A DNA stretch of 64,000 nt, taken from the NCBI RefSeq assembly GCF_003350545.1, contig NZ_QQBA01000008.1:94191-158190 (forward strand), read 5' to 3'. The notes below the pieces were generated by a model. It searched no databases and was not told where the DNA came from. It saw only the letters and a program-made list of their open reading frames with translations. Below are positions 26,851-35,355 of the stretch, in pieces. Source of the DNA: Flavobacterium glaciei (GTDB lineage Bacteria > Bacteroidota > Bacteroidia > Flavobacteriales > Flavobacteriaceae). The position numbers were made by a program, and so were the translations under genes. Positions within the stretch are counted from its first letter, which is position 1. Every line of letters begins with the position of its first letter.

Positions 26851-28635
26851 TTAGCTTACGGGAAGATAAATGATAAACGTTGCACCTTCATTATGAGTTC
26901 CGTTTGCAAGTATAAATCCTTTGTGGTTTTCAACTATTTTTTTGCAAATGGCAAGACCAATTCCAGTTCCTTCGTACTCGTTTTTGTTATGAAGTCTATT
27001 AAAGAGAATAAAAATCTTTTTAGCATATTGCTGATCAAACCCAATCCCGTTGTCTTCAATTGTAATTTTGTAATATTTAGAGTTGTGGTTCGGCAGGAAC
27101 TCTTCGTCGTTGTGTGTGATTATCCTAGTGTTAATTTTGATAATTGGTGCAATTTCTACTTTGCTGTATTTCAAAGAATTGCTTATTAAATTGATGAACA
27201 ACTGCTGAATTTGAAATGGAATTACTTTCAAAATTGGTAATTCATCACTTTCTACAATTGCTTTTTTGTCCTCTATAATTTGATTTAATTCTTGCTTAGC
27301 ATTTTCAAATAAAACATTTAAATCCGTTTCTTCAAAAACTTTCTCTCCTTTATTTGTTCTCGAAAATTGTAATAAATCATGAATAAGATTTCGCATTCTA
27401 TTTGCTGAGGATTGAATACTAGAAACAGATTGCTGTCCGGATTTTGATAAATTATTATAATCTTTACTAATTAATCGTGATAGGAAAGTTTCAATTTTTC
27501 GGAGCGGTTCTTGCAAATCATGACTTGCTATATAGTTAAAAGCAGTTAATTCTTTGTTGTTGATTTCTAATTCTCTATTTCGTTCTTCCATCAGGTTTTG
27601 AGCGTAGACTTCTTCAGTTACATCGCTTGTCGTGCCTATTAAAGTTTTGTCACCTGAAGCAATTGATACCATTCTTCCTAAAGCTCTGAAATAACGTATT
27701 TCTCCATCTTTTCTAATAATTCGGAACGTAAAAGGAGCAAGGTCATTTTCTGTAAGAATGTTTTTGGTTTTTTGAACTACAAATTCTAAATCCTCGGGAT
27801 GAATAAAGTTTAAGAAAGATTCCAAACTAGCTTCAAAAGATTGTGGTTCGCAACCCAATAACCGATATTCATTATCTGAAAAAGTATAAGTTTCTGTTTC
27901 CAAATTTAGTTGCCAACTTCCAGATCTACTAACGATTTCTGCAAGATTATTAGCTTCATTAGCAACAGAAAGAGTGTTAATTGTATTTTTTAGTAATACT
28001 AAATTATTATTCATTTTAATAAAAGCAACAGTAATTAGAATCAATGTTACAATTAATGTCAAATAAATGAGCAGCGGTGTATAATTCATTGTTGATTTGT
28101 AGTCGTGTTGCCTACTTTTCAAGAGCATCTGCTGGGTTTTCATCATGTCTTCTACTTTGAAGCGAATAGAATCCATTGTTTGTTTACCAATAATTGAGTA
28201 GTTTTTAAAAGTGTTTTTTTCAAATTTACCCTGCTCAATCATATATAACGACTTAGAAAGGTAATTTTGTTTTTTGTTAATAAAATACAACAGTTTTTTT
28301 AAATTGCTTTGTTGCGTCCTGCTGTTTGAAGTTAATTTAGAAACTCTTTCATACGATTTTCTTACTAATACTCTCGAATTATAATAGGGTTCCAAAAAGC
28401 TTTTATCATTACTCAAAATGTAGCCTCTTTGCCCGGTTTCTGCATCTTTAATATATGAAATCAAACGTTCAAGTTCAGCATTAACCTCATAGCTGTTACT
28501 CACAAATGCCGACGATTTTTTTAAAACTGTAATGTGCTTGAATGTAATCCCGCCAATAAAAAAAATAATCGCTACCGAGATAACAAACATTATTTTTAAA
28601 AAAACAGGTGATTTATGAAGTTGAGTATATTTCAT
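26851..28635 (-). CDS. Membrane histidine kinase with CHASE3 and PAS domains
   Basis: A 594-residue sensor kinase. Helix 1 at about 13-33, a CHASE3 sensor loop (ETGQRGYILSNDKSFLEPY is its hallmark), helix 2 at about 185-205 (PLLIYLTLIVTLILITVAFI), a PAS domain (GSWQLNLETETYTFSDNEYR, FIHPEDLEFV), then HisKA with the phospho-acceptor in FNYIASHDLQEPLRKIE, and HATPase_c with NLISNSLKYS (N box), EDNGIGFD (G1) and GTGIGLAICKKIVE (G2). It is the last gene of the operon AraC - response regulator - kinase and starts 1 base after the regulator's stop codon. The HDLQEPLR variant is typical of phytochrome-type kinases that pair with single-domain regulators. Confidence 0.95.
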   Translation of the reverse strand: MKYTQLHKSPVFLKIMFVISVAIIFFIGGITFKHITVLKKSSAFVSNSYEVNAELERLISYIKDAETGQRGYILSNDKSFLEPYYNSRVLVRKSYERVSKLTSNSRTQQSNLKKLLYFINKKQNYLSKSLYMIEQGKFEKNTFKNYSIIGKQTMDSIRFKVEDMMKTQQMLLKSRQHDYKSTMNYTPLLIYLTLIVTLILITVAFIKMNNNLVLLKNTINTLSVANEANNLAEIVSRSGSWQLNLETETYTFSDNEYRLLGCEPQSFEASLESFLNFIHPEDLEFVVQKTKNILTENDLAPFTFRIIRKDGEIRYFRALGRMVSIASGDKTLIGTTSDVTEEVYAQNLMEERNRELEINNKELTAFNYIASHDLQEPLRKIETFLSRLISKDYNNLSKSGQQSVSSIQSSANRMRNLIHDLLQFSRTNKGEKVFEETDLNVLFENAKQELNQIIEDKKAIVESDELPILKVIPFQIQQLFINLISNSLKYSKVEIAPIIKINTRIITHNDEEFLPNHNSKYYKITIEDNGIGFDQQYAKKIFILFNRLHNKNEYEGTGIGLAICKKIVENHKGFILANGTHNEGATFIIYLPVS

Positions 28636-28636
28636 G

Positions 28637-29083
28637 CTACATTCGCATTAAAAAATTGTCTTTGTTTAAACCAGAAGTGTGATATTGCCAATTGATGGTC
28701 ACCACTTCCGAAAGTATTTTTTTTAATTCCTCGAAATCATTAGGTTTTTTTATGTAAATATTAGCACCATTTATAAAGGTTTCTTCAATATGTTCTTCTG
28801 ATGATGAGGTGGAATAAATCGCAATGGCAATACCATTTAGTTTTTCATTTTTTTTTATTTCCAATAAACATTCAACACCATTTTTTTTTGGCATGTTTAA
28901 ATCTAAAAATAATACGCTAGGCAAGACAGAATCTTCATTATTTAAATAATTCATCAATTCAACCCCATCGTTAAAAGTACTCACTTTTGTATTCATTTTT
29001 AATTCATCAAAGGCATCCGTAAAAAATAGTCTGTCGTCTTCGTCATCGTCTGCAAGACAAATATTTATAAAATCAGTATTCAT
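28637..29083 (-). CDS. Single-domain (CheY/Rcp-like) response regulator
   Basis: A 148-residue receiver domain without an output domain. Acidic pocket ADDDEDD near residue 12, phospho-acceptor Asp in LFLDLNMPKKNG, Thr/Ser in AIYSTSS, and Lys in YIKKP. It is sandwiched between an AraC-type regulator (12-base gap) and the CHASE3 kinase (1-base gap), so it is the likely phosphorylation target of that kinase. How the signal proceeds is unknown; a phosphorelay or direct protein contact is possible. Confidence 0.95.
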   Translation of the reverse strand: MNTDFINICLADDDEDDRLFFTDAFDELKMNTKVSTFNDGVELMNYLNNEDSVLPSVLFLDLNMPKKNGVECLLEIKKNEKLNGIAIAIYSTSSSEEHIEETFINGANIYIKKPNDFEELKKILSEVVTINWQYHTSGLNKDNFLMRM

Positions 29084-29095
29084 ATATATGTGTGT

Positions 29096-29659
29096 TTAAC
29101 TTTTATTTTTAGTAGTTAATTCTCTTCTTTTATTGATAATTCTCTGAAATGCTGAGGGTGTCATTCCTGTAGTATGCTTAAATTGGGAGCTCAAGTGTGC
29201 TACGCTCGAATAATTCAACTTAATGGAAATTTCAGTTAAATTGAGCGATGTATTAATCATTAATTGTTTAGCTAATTCTATTTTTTGAAGAATAACAAAA
29301 TTTTCAATGGAAGTGTATGTGACTTCTGAAAAAACATTTGACAAATACGCGTAACTAAGATTTAACTTGTCCGCAATATACACAGAGCTCTTTACGTTTA
29401 ATGGCTTATCGCTATGAACCATTTCAACAATTGCATCTTTAATTTTTTGAACTAACACTCTTTTTTGATTTTCAACGATTTCTATTCCATATTCTTTGAA
29501 AATAGTTGTTATTTCATCCAATTTTTCAGGTGGTATTTTTTCTAAAAAATTAAACTCACCAAACCCAATAATGTTAAATTTATATCCCAATTCGGATAGT
29601 TTTTCCTGTACAATTTTTTTTGTCAGTTGAACATAATCAAATTTTAAATATACTTGCAT
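29096..29659 (-). CDS. AraC-family transcriptional regulator
   Basis: A 187-residue protein. The N-terminal about 75 residues form a small compact domain (VQLTKKIVQEKLSELGYKFN), then a C-terminal AraC-type double helix-turn-helix: SSVYIADKLNLSYAYLSNVF, then KIELAKQLMINTSLNLTEIS, then LNYSSVAHLSSQFKHTTGMT followed by PSAFQR. There is no sensor of the sugar-binding cupin type. It is first in the three-gene operon with the response regulator and kinase. Its target genes are unknown; the gene is separated from pyrF by a long AT-rich divergent region. Confidence 0.92.
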   Translation of the reverse strand: MQVYLKFDYVQLTKKIVQEKLSELGYKFNIIGFGEFNFLEKIPPEKLDEITTIFKEYGIEIVENQKRVLVQKIKDAIVEMVHSDKPLNVKSSVYIADKLNLSYAYLSNVFSEVTYTSIENFVILQKIELAKQLMINTSLNLTEISIKLNYSSVAHLSSQFKHTTGMTPSAFQRIINKRRELTTKNKS

Positions 29660-30157
29660 AAAGACTTTTGTTTAACAGTAAAGATATAAAAGCTTGCTTT
29701 TAAATTCAAGTATAAATTATTCTTGGAGTTTTTTTTTTTTCAAAAAAAAAGATTTAAAAGCTACTTTTGCTTAAATAGTAATTATTTCCCTAAACGTCAG
29801 GCCTTGAATGTTAGGTTTTTAAAATTGGAAAATCTTTATACTAACTTTTTTTAAGAAATGTAAAAAAAAGGTTAGCATTCGTAAGTTTTTGTAGTTTTTT
29901 AATAGTCTTTCTAAGCTTCAATTTTATTTGGGTTTTAATCTGTACTGATTTTCATAAGTGACAATGTTTATTTAGCAGTAAAAAATCAAAAAAATATTTC
30001 TTGCTTTTTCTTTATAAATTTCTCTTTTTTTTCTTTTATTGTAATTTCTGCACACAGCGATGATCTAATTTGATTTTGATAATTAAATTCGATTTTATTA
30101 CAGGATTGTAATTGATTTTGAATCTATGTTTGTAATTTTGCCTCACAACTCATAAAA
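29660..30157. other. AT-rich divergent intergenic region
   Basis: A 498-base gap between the divergent AraC operon and pyrF. No ORF of note. The right end holds the pyrF -7 core TAATTTTG (30133-30140), 18 bases before the ATG. Otherwise poly-A/T tracts only. Confidence 0.6.
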
Positions 30158-31003
30158 ATGACTACACAACAACTTATTGACCAAATCAAAATCAAGAAAT
30201 CATTCCTTGCTGTAGGACTTGATGTTGATTTGAACAAAATTCCAAAGCATTTATTAGAATTAGAAGACCCGATTTTTGAATTCAATAAAGCCATAATTGA
30301 TGCCACGCATGACTTGACGGTATCCTACAAGCCAAATACCGCTTTTTATGAAGCTTACGGAATAAAAGGGTGGATGTCATTGCAGAAAACAATCAATTAC
30401 ATCAACACAACTTATCCGGACATCTTCACGATTGCTGATGCAAAACGTGGTGACATAGGAAATACTTCTTCGATGTATGCCAAAGCTTTTTTCGAAGACT
30501 TAAATTTTGACAGCGTAACCGTTGCGCCTTACATGGGAAAAGATTCGGTGGAACCTTTTTTAGCTTTCGAAAATAAACACACGATTATGTTGGCTTTGAC
30601 TTCAAACCAAGGAGCGTTCGACTTTCAGACTTTAAACGTAGATGGAAGCCGAGTCGAAGTTAAAGAATTGTACAAACAAGTGTTAGAAACCTCTAAAACG
30701 TGGAAAAAAAGTGAAAACCTGATGTATGTTGTAGGTGCTACAAAAGCCGAATACTTTACTGAAATCCGCAAAATTGTTCCAGATAGTTTCTTATTGGTTC
30801 CAGGAGTCGGCGCGCAAGGCGGAAGTCTCTCGGAAGTTTGTAAATATGGAATGAATGATAATGTAGGATTGCTGATTAATTCTTCCAGAGGAATCATTTA
30901 TGCTTCAAATGGAACTGATTTTGCCGAAAAAGCCAGAGAAGAAGCATTGAAAATGCAACAGGAAATGGAAGCGTTAATGAGTTTAAAGTTTAAAAAGGTT
31001 TAA
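30158..31003 (+). CDS. pyrF: Orotidine 5'-phosphate decarboxylase (type 2)
   Basis: A 281-residue enzyme for the last step of UMP synthesis. Visible elements are [27 protein letters not shown] (catalytic Lys), [19 protein letters not shown] (the DxKxxD active-site motif of the family), [11 protein letters not shown] and [10 protein letters not shown] for phosphate binding. The length above about 250 fits the type 2 subfamily (PyrF of actinobacteria and Bacteroidota). Monocistronic with its own promoter. Confidence 0.97.
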   Translation: MTTQQLIDQIKIKKSFLAVGLDVDLNKIPKHLLELEDPIFEFNKAIIDATHDLTVSYKPNTAFYEAYGIKGWMSLQKTINYINTTYPDIFTIADAKRGDIGNTSSMYAKAFFEDLNFDSVTVAPYMGKDSVEPFLAFENKHTIMLALTSNQGAFDFQTLNVDGSRVEVKELYKQVLETSKTWKKSENLMYVVGATKAEYFTEIRKIVPDSFLLVPGVGAQGGSLSEVCKYGMNDNVGLLINSSRGIIYASNGTDFAEKAREEALKMQQEMEALMSLKFKKV

Positions 31004-31042
31004 GGTTTAAAGAGGAAGAATTTTAAACTGAGACTTTTTTTT

Positions 31043-31240
31043 AAACCATTAAGAAATTAAGTTTCATTAAGAATGCGCTACGATTTGAATTAAAAAATTA
31101 AACCTTAATTTTTCTTAATTTCTTAATGGTTAAATCTTAAATTTTACACAAGAAAACATTGTGTGCTTTGCGAAAATCCTTGCGTCCTTTGCGGTTAAAT
31201 TTTAAAACCTTAACTTTTCTTAATTTCTTAATGGTTAAAA
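31043..31240. repeat. Inverted and direct repeats with doubled-word arms
   Basis: Left arm AAACCATTAAGAAATTAAG at 31043-31061; right arms CTTAATTTCTTAATGGTT at 31114-31131 and again at 31219-31236. Each arm is CTTAATTT followed by CTTAATGG. Between the two right arms lies TTTGCGAAAATCCTTGCGTC with further CTTTGCG words, another string of short iterations. No gene is seen in 31004-31285. Confidence 0.82.
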
Positions 31241-31285
31241 AACGGTAAATTGATGTTTTAATTCGAACACTCTTAAACTTAAAAC

Positions 31286-32086
31286 TTGAAACAAAAAACT
31301 CTTACAGACCAGCTCGGAATTTTCCATTCTTTTGAAACGTCACCAAAACGTATAATTTCATTAGTTCCATCCCAAACAGAATTGTTGTATGATTTAGGTT
31401 TGGAAGACCGTATTATAGGCATTACTAAATTCTGCGTGAATCCGTATCACTTTAAATCAGTGAAGAAAATCGTAGGTGGAACCAAGAAAGTGCATTACGA
31501 GAAAATCAGATTGCTGCAACCGGATATTATCATTTGTAATAAAGAGGAAAACACACAAGAAATTGTCGAAGAATTGCGAAAGATTTGTACAGTTTGGGTA
31601 ACGGACATCATTACGATTGAAGATAATTTTCAAATGATAACCGACTTTGGTCAGCTTTTTAATTGTAGAACCGAAGCCCAAAAATGGAACGACAAATTAG
31701 CTTTTGCCTTGAGCGATTTTAAAAATTTTATCAAAGATAAGCCCGCAAAAAAAGTAGCGTATTTCATTTGGAAAGACCCTTTTATGGCTGCAGGTTCAAA
31801 TAATTTTATCAATGAATTACTGAGGCTAAATCACTTTCATAACATCTATGAGAATAAAGGGCGTTACCCGGAAATCGAACTCAAAAAAATACGTTTAGAA
31901 GGTGATCCGGATTTAGTTTTCCTTTCCTCAGAGCCCTTTCCTTTCAAGGAAGAAGAAGCTTTTGAGATTGGTCGATTTACGCATCATGCAAAAACAGTAT
32001 TTGTTGATGGCGAAATGTTTTCTTGGCACGGAAGCCGATTGCTAAAAGCTTTTGAATATTTTAAAAAAATGCATCTTAAATTATAA
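31286..32086 (+). CDS. BtuF-like periplasmic-binding-fold protein lacking a signal peptide
   Basis: A 266-residue helical-backbone metal-receptor (BtuF/FhuD fold) protein. SFETSPKRIISLVPSQTELL, LGLEDRIIGITKFCVNP, LQPDIIICNKEENTQEIVEE, DPFMAAGSNNFINELLRLNH and the late DGEMFSWHGSRLLKAFEYF match cobalamin/heme-binding proteins. The frame opens after a TAA at 31280 and its first possible start is TTG at 31286; no ATG occurs before the conserved region, so a TTG start is likely. There is no signal peptide, which is unusual for this fold and leaves localisation open. No transporter genes are adjacent. Role in B12 uptake is not certain. Confidence 0.85.
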   Translation: MKQKTLTDQLGIFHSFETSPKRIISLVPSQTELLYDLGLEDRIIGITKFCVNPYHFKSVKKIVGGTKKVHYEKIRLLQPDIIICNKEENTQEIVEELRKICTVWVTDIITIEDNFQMITDFGQLFNCRTEAQKWNDKLAFALSDFKNFIKDKPAKKVAYFIWKDPFMAAGSNNFINELLRLNHFHNIYENKGRYPEIELKKIRLEGDPDLVFLSSEPFPFKEEEAFEIGRFTHHAKTVFVDGEMFSWHGSRLLKAFEYFKKMHLKL

Positions 32087-32230
32087 TTCGCATTCTTCTA
32101 AAATCAATTCTTCTGTTGGAACAGTTGACTTGATGGTAGCTTTTTCGATGTTGAAATTTAGTTCTGAGAGTAGTTGGTATTCTCTTTTAAGCTTTTCTAT
32201 TTCACTTTTCTCTTTCAATAATCCTTTCAT
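32081..32230 (-). CDS. Small coiled-coil protein (Lacal_2735-like), 49 aa
   Basis: A 49-residue ORF starting MKGLLKEKSEIEKLKREYQL, followed by an acidic C-terminus (PTEELILEECEL). The N-terminus resembles the small flavobacterial Lacal_2735 family, which opens G-L-x-K-K-S-E-x-E-x-L and forms a short coiled coil; the tail differs, so the assignment is tentative. It converges on the BtuF-like gene and overlaps its 3' end by 6 bases. Confidence 0.6.
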   Translation of the reverse strand: MKGLLKEKSEIEKLKREYQLLSELNFNIEKATIKSTVPTEELILEECEL

Positions 32231-32336
32231 GGGTGTAAATTTTCTGCAAATTTACGTCATACAATTATAAAACAAGCATTATTTTTTGTTAAGATTGGGA
32301 TTTAAAATTAAAGTCCTATTTTTACAAAAAAAACAA

Positions 32337-33122
32337 GTGATTAATTATACCATTTACGAAAATAAAAACAACGATCAATGGGTAACTTTTGTTCATGGTG
32401 CCGGTGGGAGTTCTTCTATATGGTTTAAGCAAATTCGTGATTTTAAAAAACAGTATAATGTATTGTTATTGGATTTGCGTGGTCACGGGGAGTCCAAACC
32501 TACTTTAAAAACCGCTTTCAAACAGAAATATACTTTTTCGGCTTTGGCCAATGATATTCTTGAGGTTTTAGACTTTCTTAAAATCAAAAAATCACATTTT
32601 GTTGGGATTTCCTTGGGAACAATCCTCATCAGACAATTAGCAGAAATGTATCCAGAACGGGTGCAAAGTATGATTCTGGGCGGGGCTATCCTCAAGATGA
32701 ATTTTCGTTCTCAAGTATTGATGCGATTGGGAAATATGTTTAAATACGTATTGCCTTATTTGGTTTTATATAAGTTTTTTGCATTTGTGATAATGCCTAA
32801 AAAAAGTCATAAGCAGTCTCGCGTTCTTTTTATTAACGAGGCCAAAAAATTATACCAAAAAGAATTTATAAAGTGGTTTAAACTCACTGCCGAAATAAAC
32901 CCGGTGCTAAAATGGTTCCGTCAAGTAGAATTAAATATTCCTACGCTTTATGTTATGGGTGAAGAGGATTATATGTTTTTGCCATCGGTTAGGAAAGTTG
33001 TCGAGAATCATTATAAATCGTCAAAACTCTTTGTGATTCAAAATTGTGGACATGTTGTAAATGTAGAGCAACCTAATGCTTTTAATGACGCAGTACTTTC
33101 TTTTATGAACACTGCTAGATAA
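32337..33122 (+). CDS. Alpha/beta hydrolase
   Basis: A 261-residue protein if translation starts at the GTG at 32337 (INYTIYENKNNDQWVTFVHG follows); a TTG at 32286 would add 17 basic residues lying at the presumed promoter (TATTTTTA near 32318). Features: oxyanion HGAGGSSSIWF, LLLDLRGHGESKP, nucleophile elbow GISLGT with Ser, an acidic residue in YVMGEEDYMFL, and His in NCGHVVNVEQP. The cap region is basic and hydrophobic. Substrate unknown. Confidence 0.88.
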   Translation: MINYTIYENKNNDQWVTFVHGAGGSSSIWFKQIRDFKKQYNVLLLDLRGHGESKPTLKTAFKQKYTFSALANDILEVLDFLKIKKSHFVGISLGTILIRQLAEMYPERVQSMILGGAILKMNFRSQVLMRLGNMFKYVLPYLVLYKFFAFVIMPKKSHKQSRVLFINEAKKLYQKEFIKWFKLTAEINPVLKWFRQVELNIPTLYVMGEEDYMFLPSVRKVVENHYKSSKLFVIQNCGHVVNVEQPNAFNDAVLSFMNTAR

Positions 33123-33129
33123 AAAAATA

Positions 33130-33156
33130 GCCTGCATTGTACATGCAGGCGATTCT
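33130..33156 (+). terminator. Hairpin after the hydrolase gene
   Basis: GCCTGCAT / ATGCAGGC around TGTAC, 10 bases after the stop; the T tail is weak (GATTCTTT). Confidence 0.65.
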
Positions 33157-33369
33157 TTAACTAACCAAAACCAAAATAATAAATAACCAGTTTATTACTT
33201 TACAAAGGTCACTCATTATTAGATGTTTTGCTGTTAAGATTTTGTTATTACTTTGTTGTACATAAGTTAAGTTTCTTTAATTTTTTATTACTCATCTCAT
33301 TTTCTATGGATAATAACATAGTTTAGATGCCAAAAAGTGAGAAGTAAACTATTCTAAAAAAGATTACGT

Positions 33370-34224
33370 TTATAAAAATACCACCGTTTTATTGTCATAA
33401 ACCATTGTTTTTCTTTCGGCATGCAATTTTATGGCTCTGGCCAAAACCATACGTTCTAAATCTCGTCCTTTCATAATAAAATCTTCTATGGAATGACTGT
33501 GTGAAACTCGGGCAATATCCTGCTCAATAATCGGACCTTCATCCAATCCTTCGGTCACATAATGGCTGGTGGCACCAATGATTTTTACACCACGCTTATA
33601 AGCAGAATGATACGGTTTAGCACCAGGAAAGGCTGGAAGAAACGAGTGATGAATATTGATGATTTGATTCTTGTATTTTGCAATCAAATTTGGGGTGATA
33701 ATTTGCATGTAGCGTGCTAAAACAATAAAGTCAATTTTATATTCTTTTAATAAATCCATTTGCTTTTGTTCGCCCTCTGCTTTAATATCTTTCGTGAAAG
33801 GAACATAATGAAACGGAATAGAAAAACGTTCTGCCACACACTTCAAATCCTCGTGATTGCTTATTATTAAAGGAATTTCAAGAGGTAATTCGGCAGCGCT
33901 GTAACGTCCTAAAATGTCATACAAGCAATGGTCGTATTTAGATACAAACAAAGCCATTCTTGGTTTTTCATCTTGGGTATACATTTCCCATGACATTTGG
34001 AACGGAGAAGCTAGCTTAGCTTGAAAATCAGTTTTAATAGCTTCTATATCCCAGTTTTTAGCATTGAATTCACATTCTAAACGCATGAAAAATACATTTT
34101 CATCGGCATCAACGTGTTGGTCTAAATAAATAATATTCCCATCAATAGTGGAAATATAATTTGTAACGGAGGCAATAATTGCTTTTTGATCTTTGCAATG
34201 GATTAGGATTGTAATTTTCTGCAT
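33370..34224 (-). CDS. purU: Formyltetrahydrofolate deformylase
   Basis: A 284-residue enzyme releasing formate from 10-formyl-THF, which balances one-carbon pools and can feed purine synthesis. An N-terminal ACT domain (ITILIHCKDQKAIIASVTNY, IIYLDQHVD) is followed by a formyltransferase catalytic domain with FIVLARYMQIITPNLI, INIHHSFLPAFPGAKPYHSA (catalytic Asn/His) and GATSHYVTEGLDEGPIIEQD (catalytic Asp). A single gene on the minus strand; purM and pyrF occur elsewhere in this window but not adjacent. Confidence 0.96.
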   Translation of the reverse strand: MQKITILIHCKDQKAIIASVTNYISTIDGNIIYLDQHVDADENVFFMRLECEFNAKNWDIEAIKTDFQAKLASPFQMSWEMYTQDEKPRMALFVSKYDHCLYDILGRYSAAELPLEIPLIISNHEDLKCVAERFSIPFHYVPFTKDIKAEGEQKQMDLLKEYKIDFIVLARYMQIITPNLIAKYKNQIINIHHSFLPAFPGAKPYHSAYKRGVKIIGATSHYVTEGLDEGPIIEQDIARVSHSHSIEDFIMKGRDLERMVLARAIKLHAERKTMVYDNKTVVFL

Positions 34225-34306
34225 TAGGGTTTTATTTTCTGCTTTGTTCTTAGTATTGAATAGTATTTTTCAAAACTAAACGTATTTGTTTTTATAAAAA
34301 AGTTGG

Positions 34307-34343
34307 ATTGGGCTGTTTTATGTTTAAAAAAAGACAGCCCAAT
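34307..34343. terminator. Terminator hairpin
   Basis: ATTGGGCTGT pairs with ACAGCCCAAT (34334-34343). On the minus strand it follows the DUF4197 gene and is followed by a T-rich run. Confidence 0.75.
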
Positions 34344-34349
34344 TTCAAT

Positions 34350-35057
34350 CTATTTGTTGTCCTGCATGGCAAAAACTTTTTGTAATAAAACGGATGTTCT
34401 AGCACTCAAATTGGTTCTGATGTTTTTCTCTTCAACGGCAACCATTTTAAAAACGCCAATCAGTGCTTGATTCGTAACGTAATCCGTCAAATCAGGATTT
34501 ACTTTATTTACCAGAGGAATGCTGTTGTATTTTGTAATAATATTGGTCCAAACTTTATCTGCACCTACTTTTGTAAATGAATTTTTAATCACTGGATTAA
34601 ATTTTCCGTACAAAGCCGTCGTAGTGCTGTTTTGTAAATAATTCGTCGCCGAATTTTCATTTCCCATCAAAATTGTTTTGGCATCCATAAATGTCATGTT
34701 TCTTACGGCATCAACAAATATTGGAGTAGCTTCCTTTACCGCATCTTCAGCAGCACGATTCAATACTTTCAAGCCTTCATCAGCCAAAGAACTAAGTCCA
34801 ATTCTTCTCAAACCCGCGTCTACTTTTCTTAATTCTTCTGGCAATAAAATTTTTACAGCTTCATTTCTGAAAAAACCATCGGTTGTGGTCAGTTTGGTAA
34901 CCTGTTTCGAAATTCCATTATTCAGCGCTTCCTTTAATCCACCTGAAATATCAATACCGCCAATTCCTTGTACTTGTGGGAATTGATTCATAACTTGTTG
35001 CATTTCGGCACAACTGGAAAGTGAGATCGCTACCGCTAAAATTAAAATTTTCTTCAT
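34350..35057 (-). CDS. DUF4197 lipoprotein
   Basis: A 235-residue lipoprotein. The ATG at 35057 opens the signal MKKILILAVAISLSSC (lipobox LSSC); a longer frame from 35093 would place 12 residues ahead of it. The body matches DUF4197: GGLKEALNNGISKQVTKLTT, ILLPEELRKVDAGLRRIG, FVDAVRNMTFMDAKTILMG and a late TNQALIGVFKMVAVEE. DUF4197 proteins are exported in Gram-negatives; function unknown. Confidence 0.92.
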   Translation of the reverse strand: MKKILILAVAISLSSCAEMQQVMNQFPQVQGIGGIDISGGLKEALNNGISKQVTKLTTTDGFFRNEAVKILLPEELRKVDAGLRRIGLSSLADEGLKVLNRAAEDAVKEATPIFVDAVRNMTFMDAKTILMGNENSATNYLQNSTTTALYGKFNPVIKNSFTKVGADKVWTNIITKYNSIPLVNKVNPDLTDYVTNQALIGVFKMVAVEEKNIRTNLSARTSVLLQKVFAMQDNK

Positions 35058-35137
35058 CGTAAATTCTTTATTGATTAATTTGCCAAACGGCATTCGTAAA
35101 AATACTACTTATTCAAAAATAAAGCCAACTATTCTTT

Positions 35138-35254
35138 AGGAGCACAAACTTTAGTTTTATTAATCACGATTTATCCCGCTTTTCGCTGTATTCCCGATGT
35201 ATAAAAACTACGGCTAAAAAAAAGCCTCCCGAGGCTTCGGGACAATCGGGGCTA
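35138..35254 (+). repeat. AGGAGC...GGGCTA dispersed repeat, copy 4
   Basis: Starts AGGAGCACAAAC, contains TTATCCCGCTTTTCGCTGTA and ends CAATCGGGGCTA. A hairpin CCTCCCGAGGCTTCGGGA (35225-35242) inside it also occurs identically at 61723-61740, within a broken transposase. It occupies the 35058-35355 gap. Confidence 0.72.
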
Positions 35255-35355
35255 AATAACAAAATTCTTTCTTATTTATTAACAACGAGTAGTAACATCA
35301 AATAATTTTTAAAATAAAATTGTAAATTGCAGGCTTAAATTATCATATTCATAAA

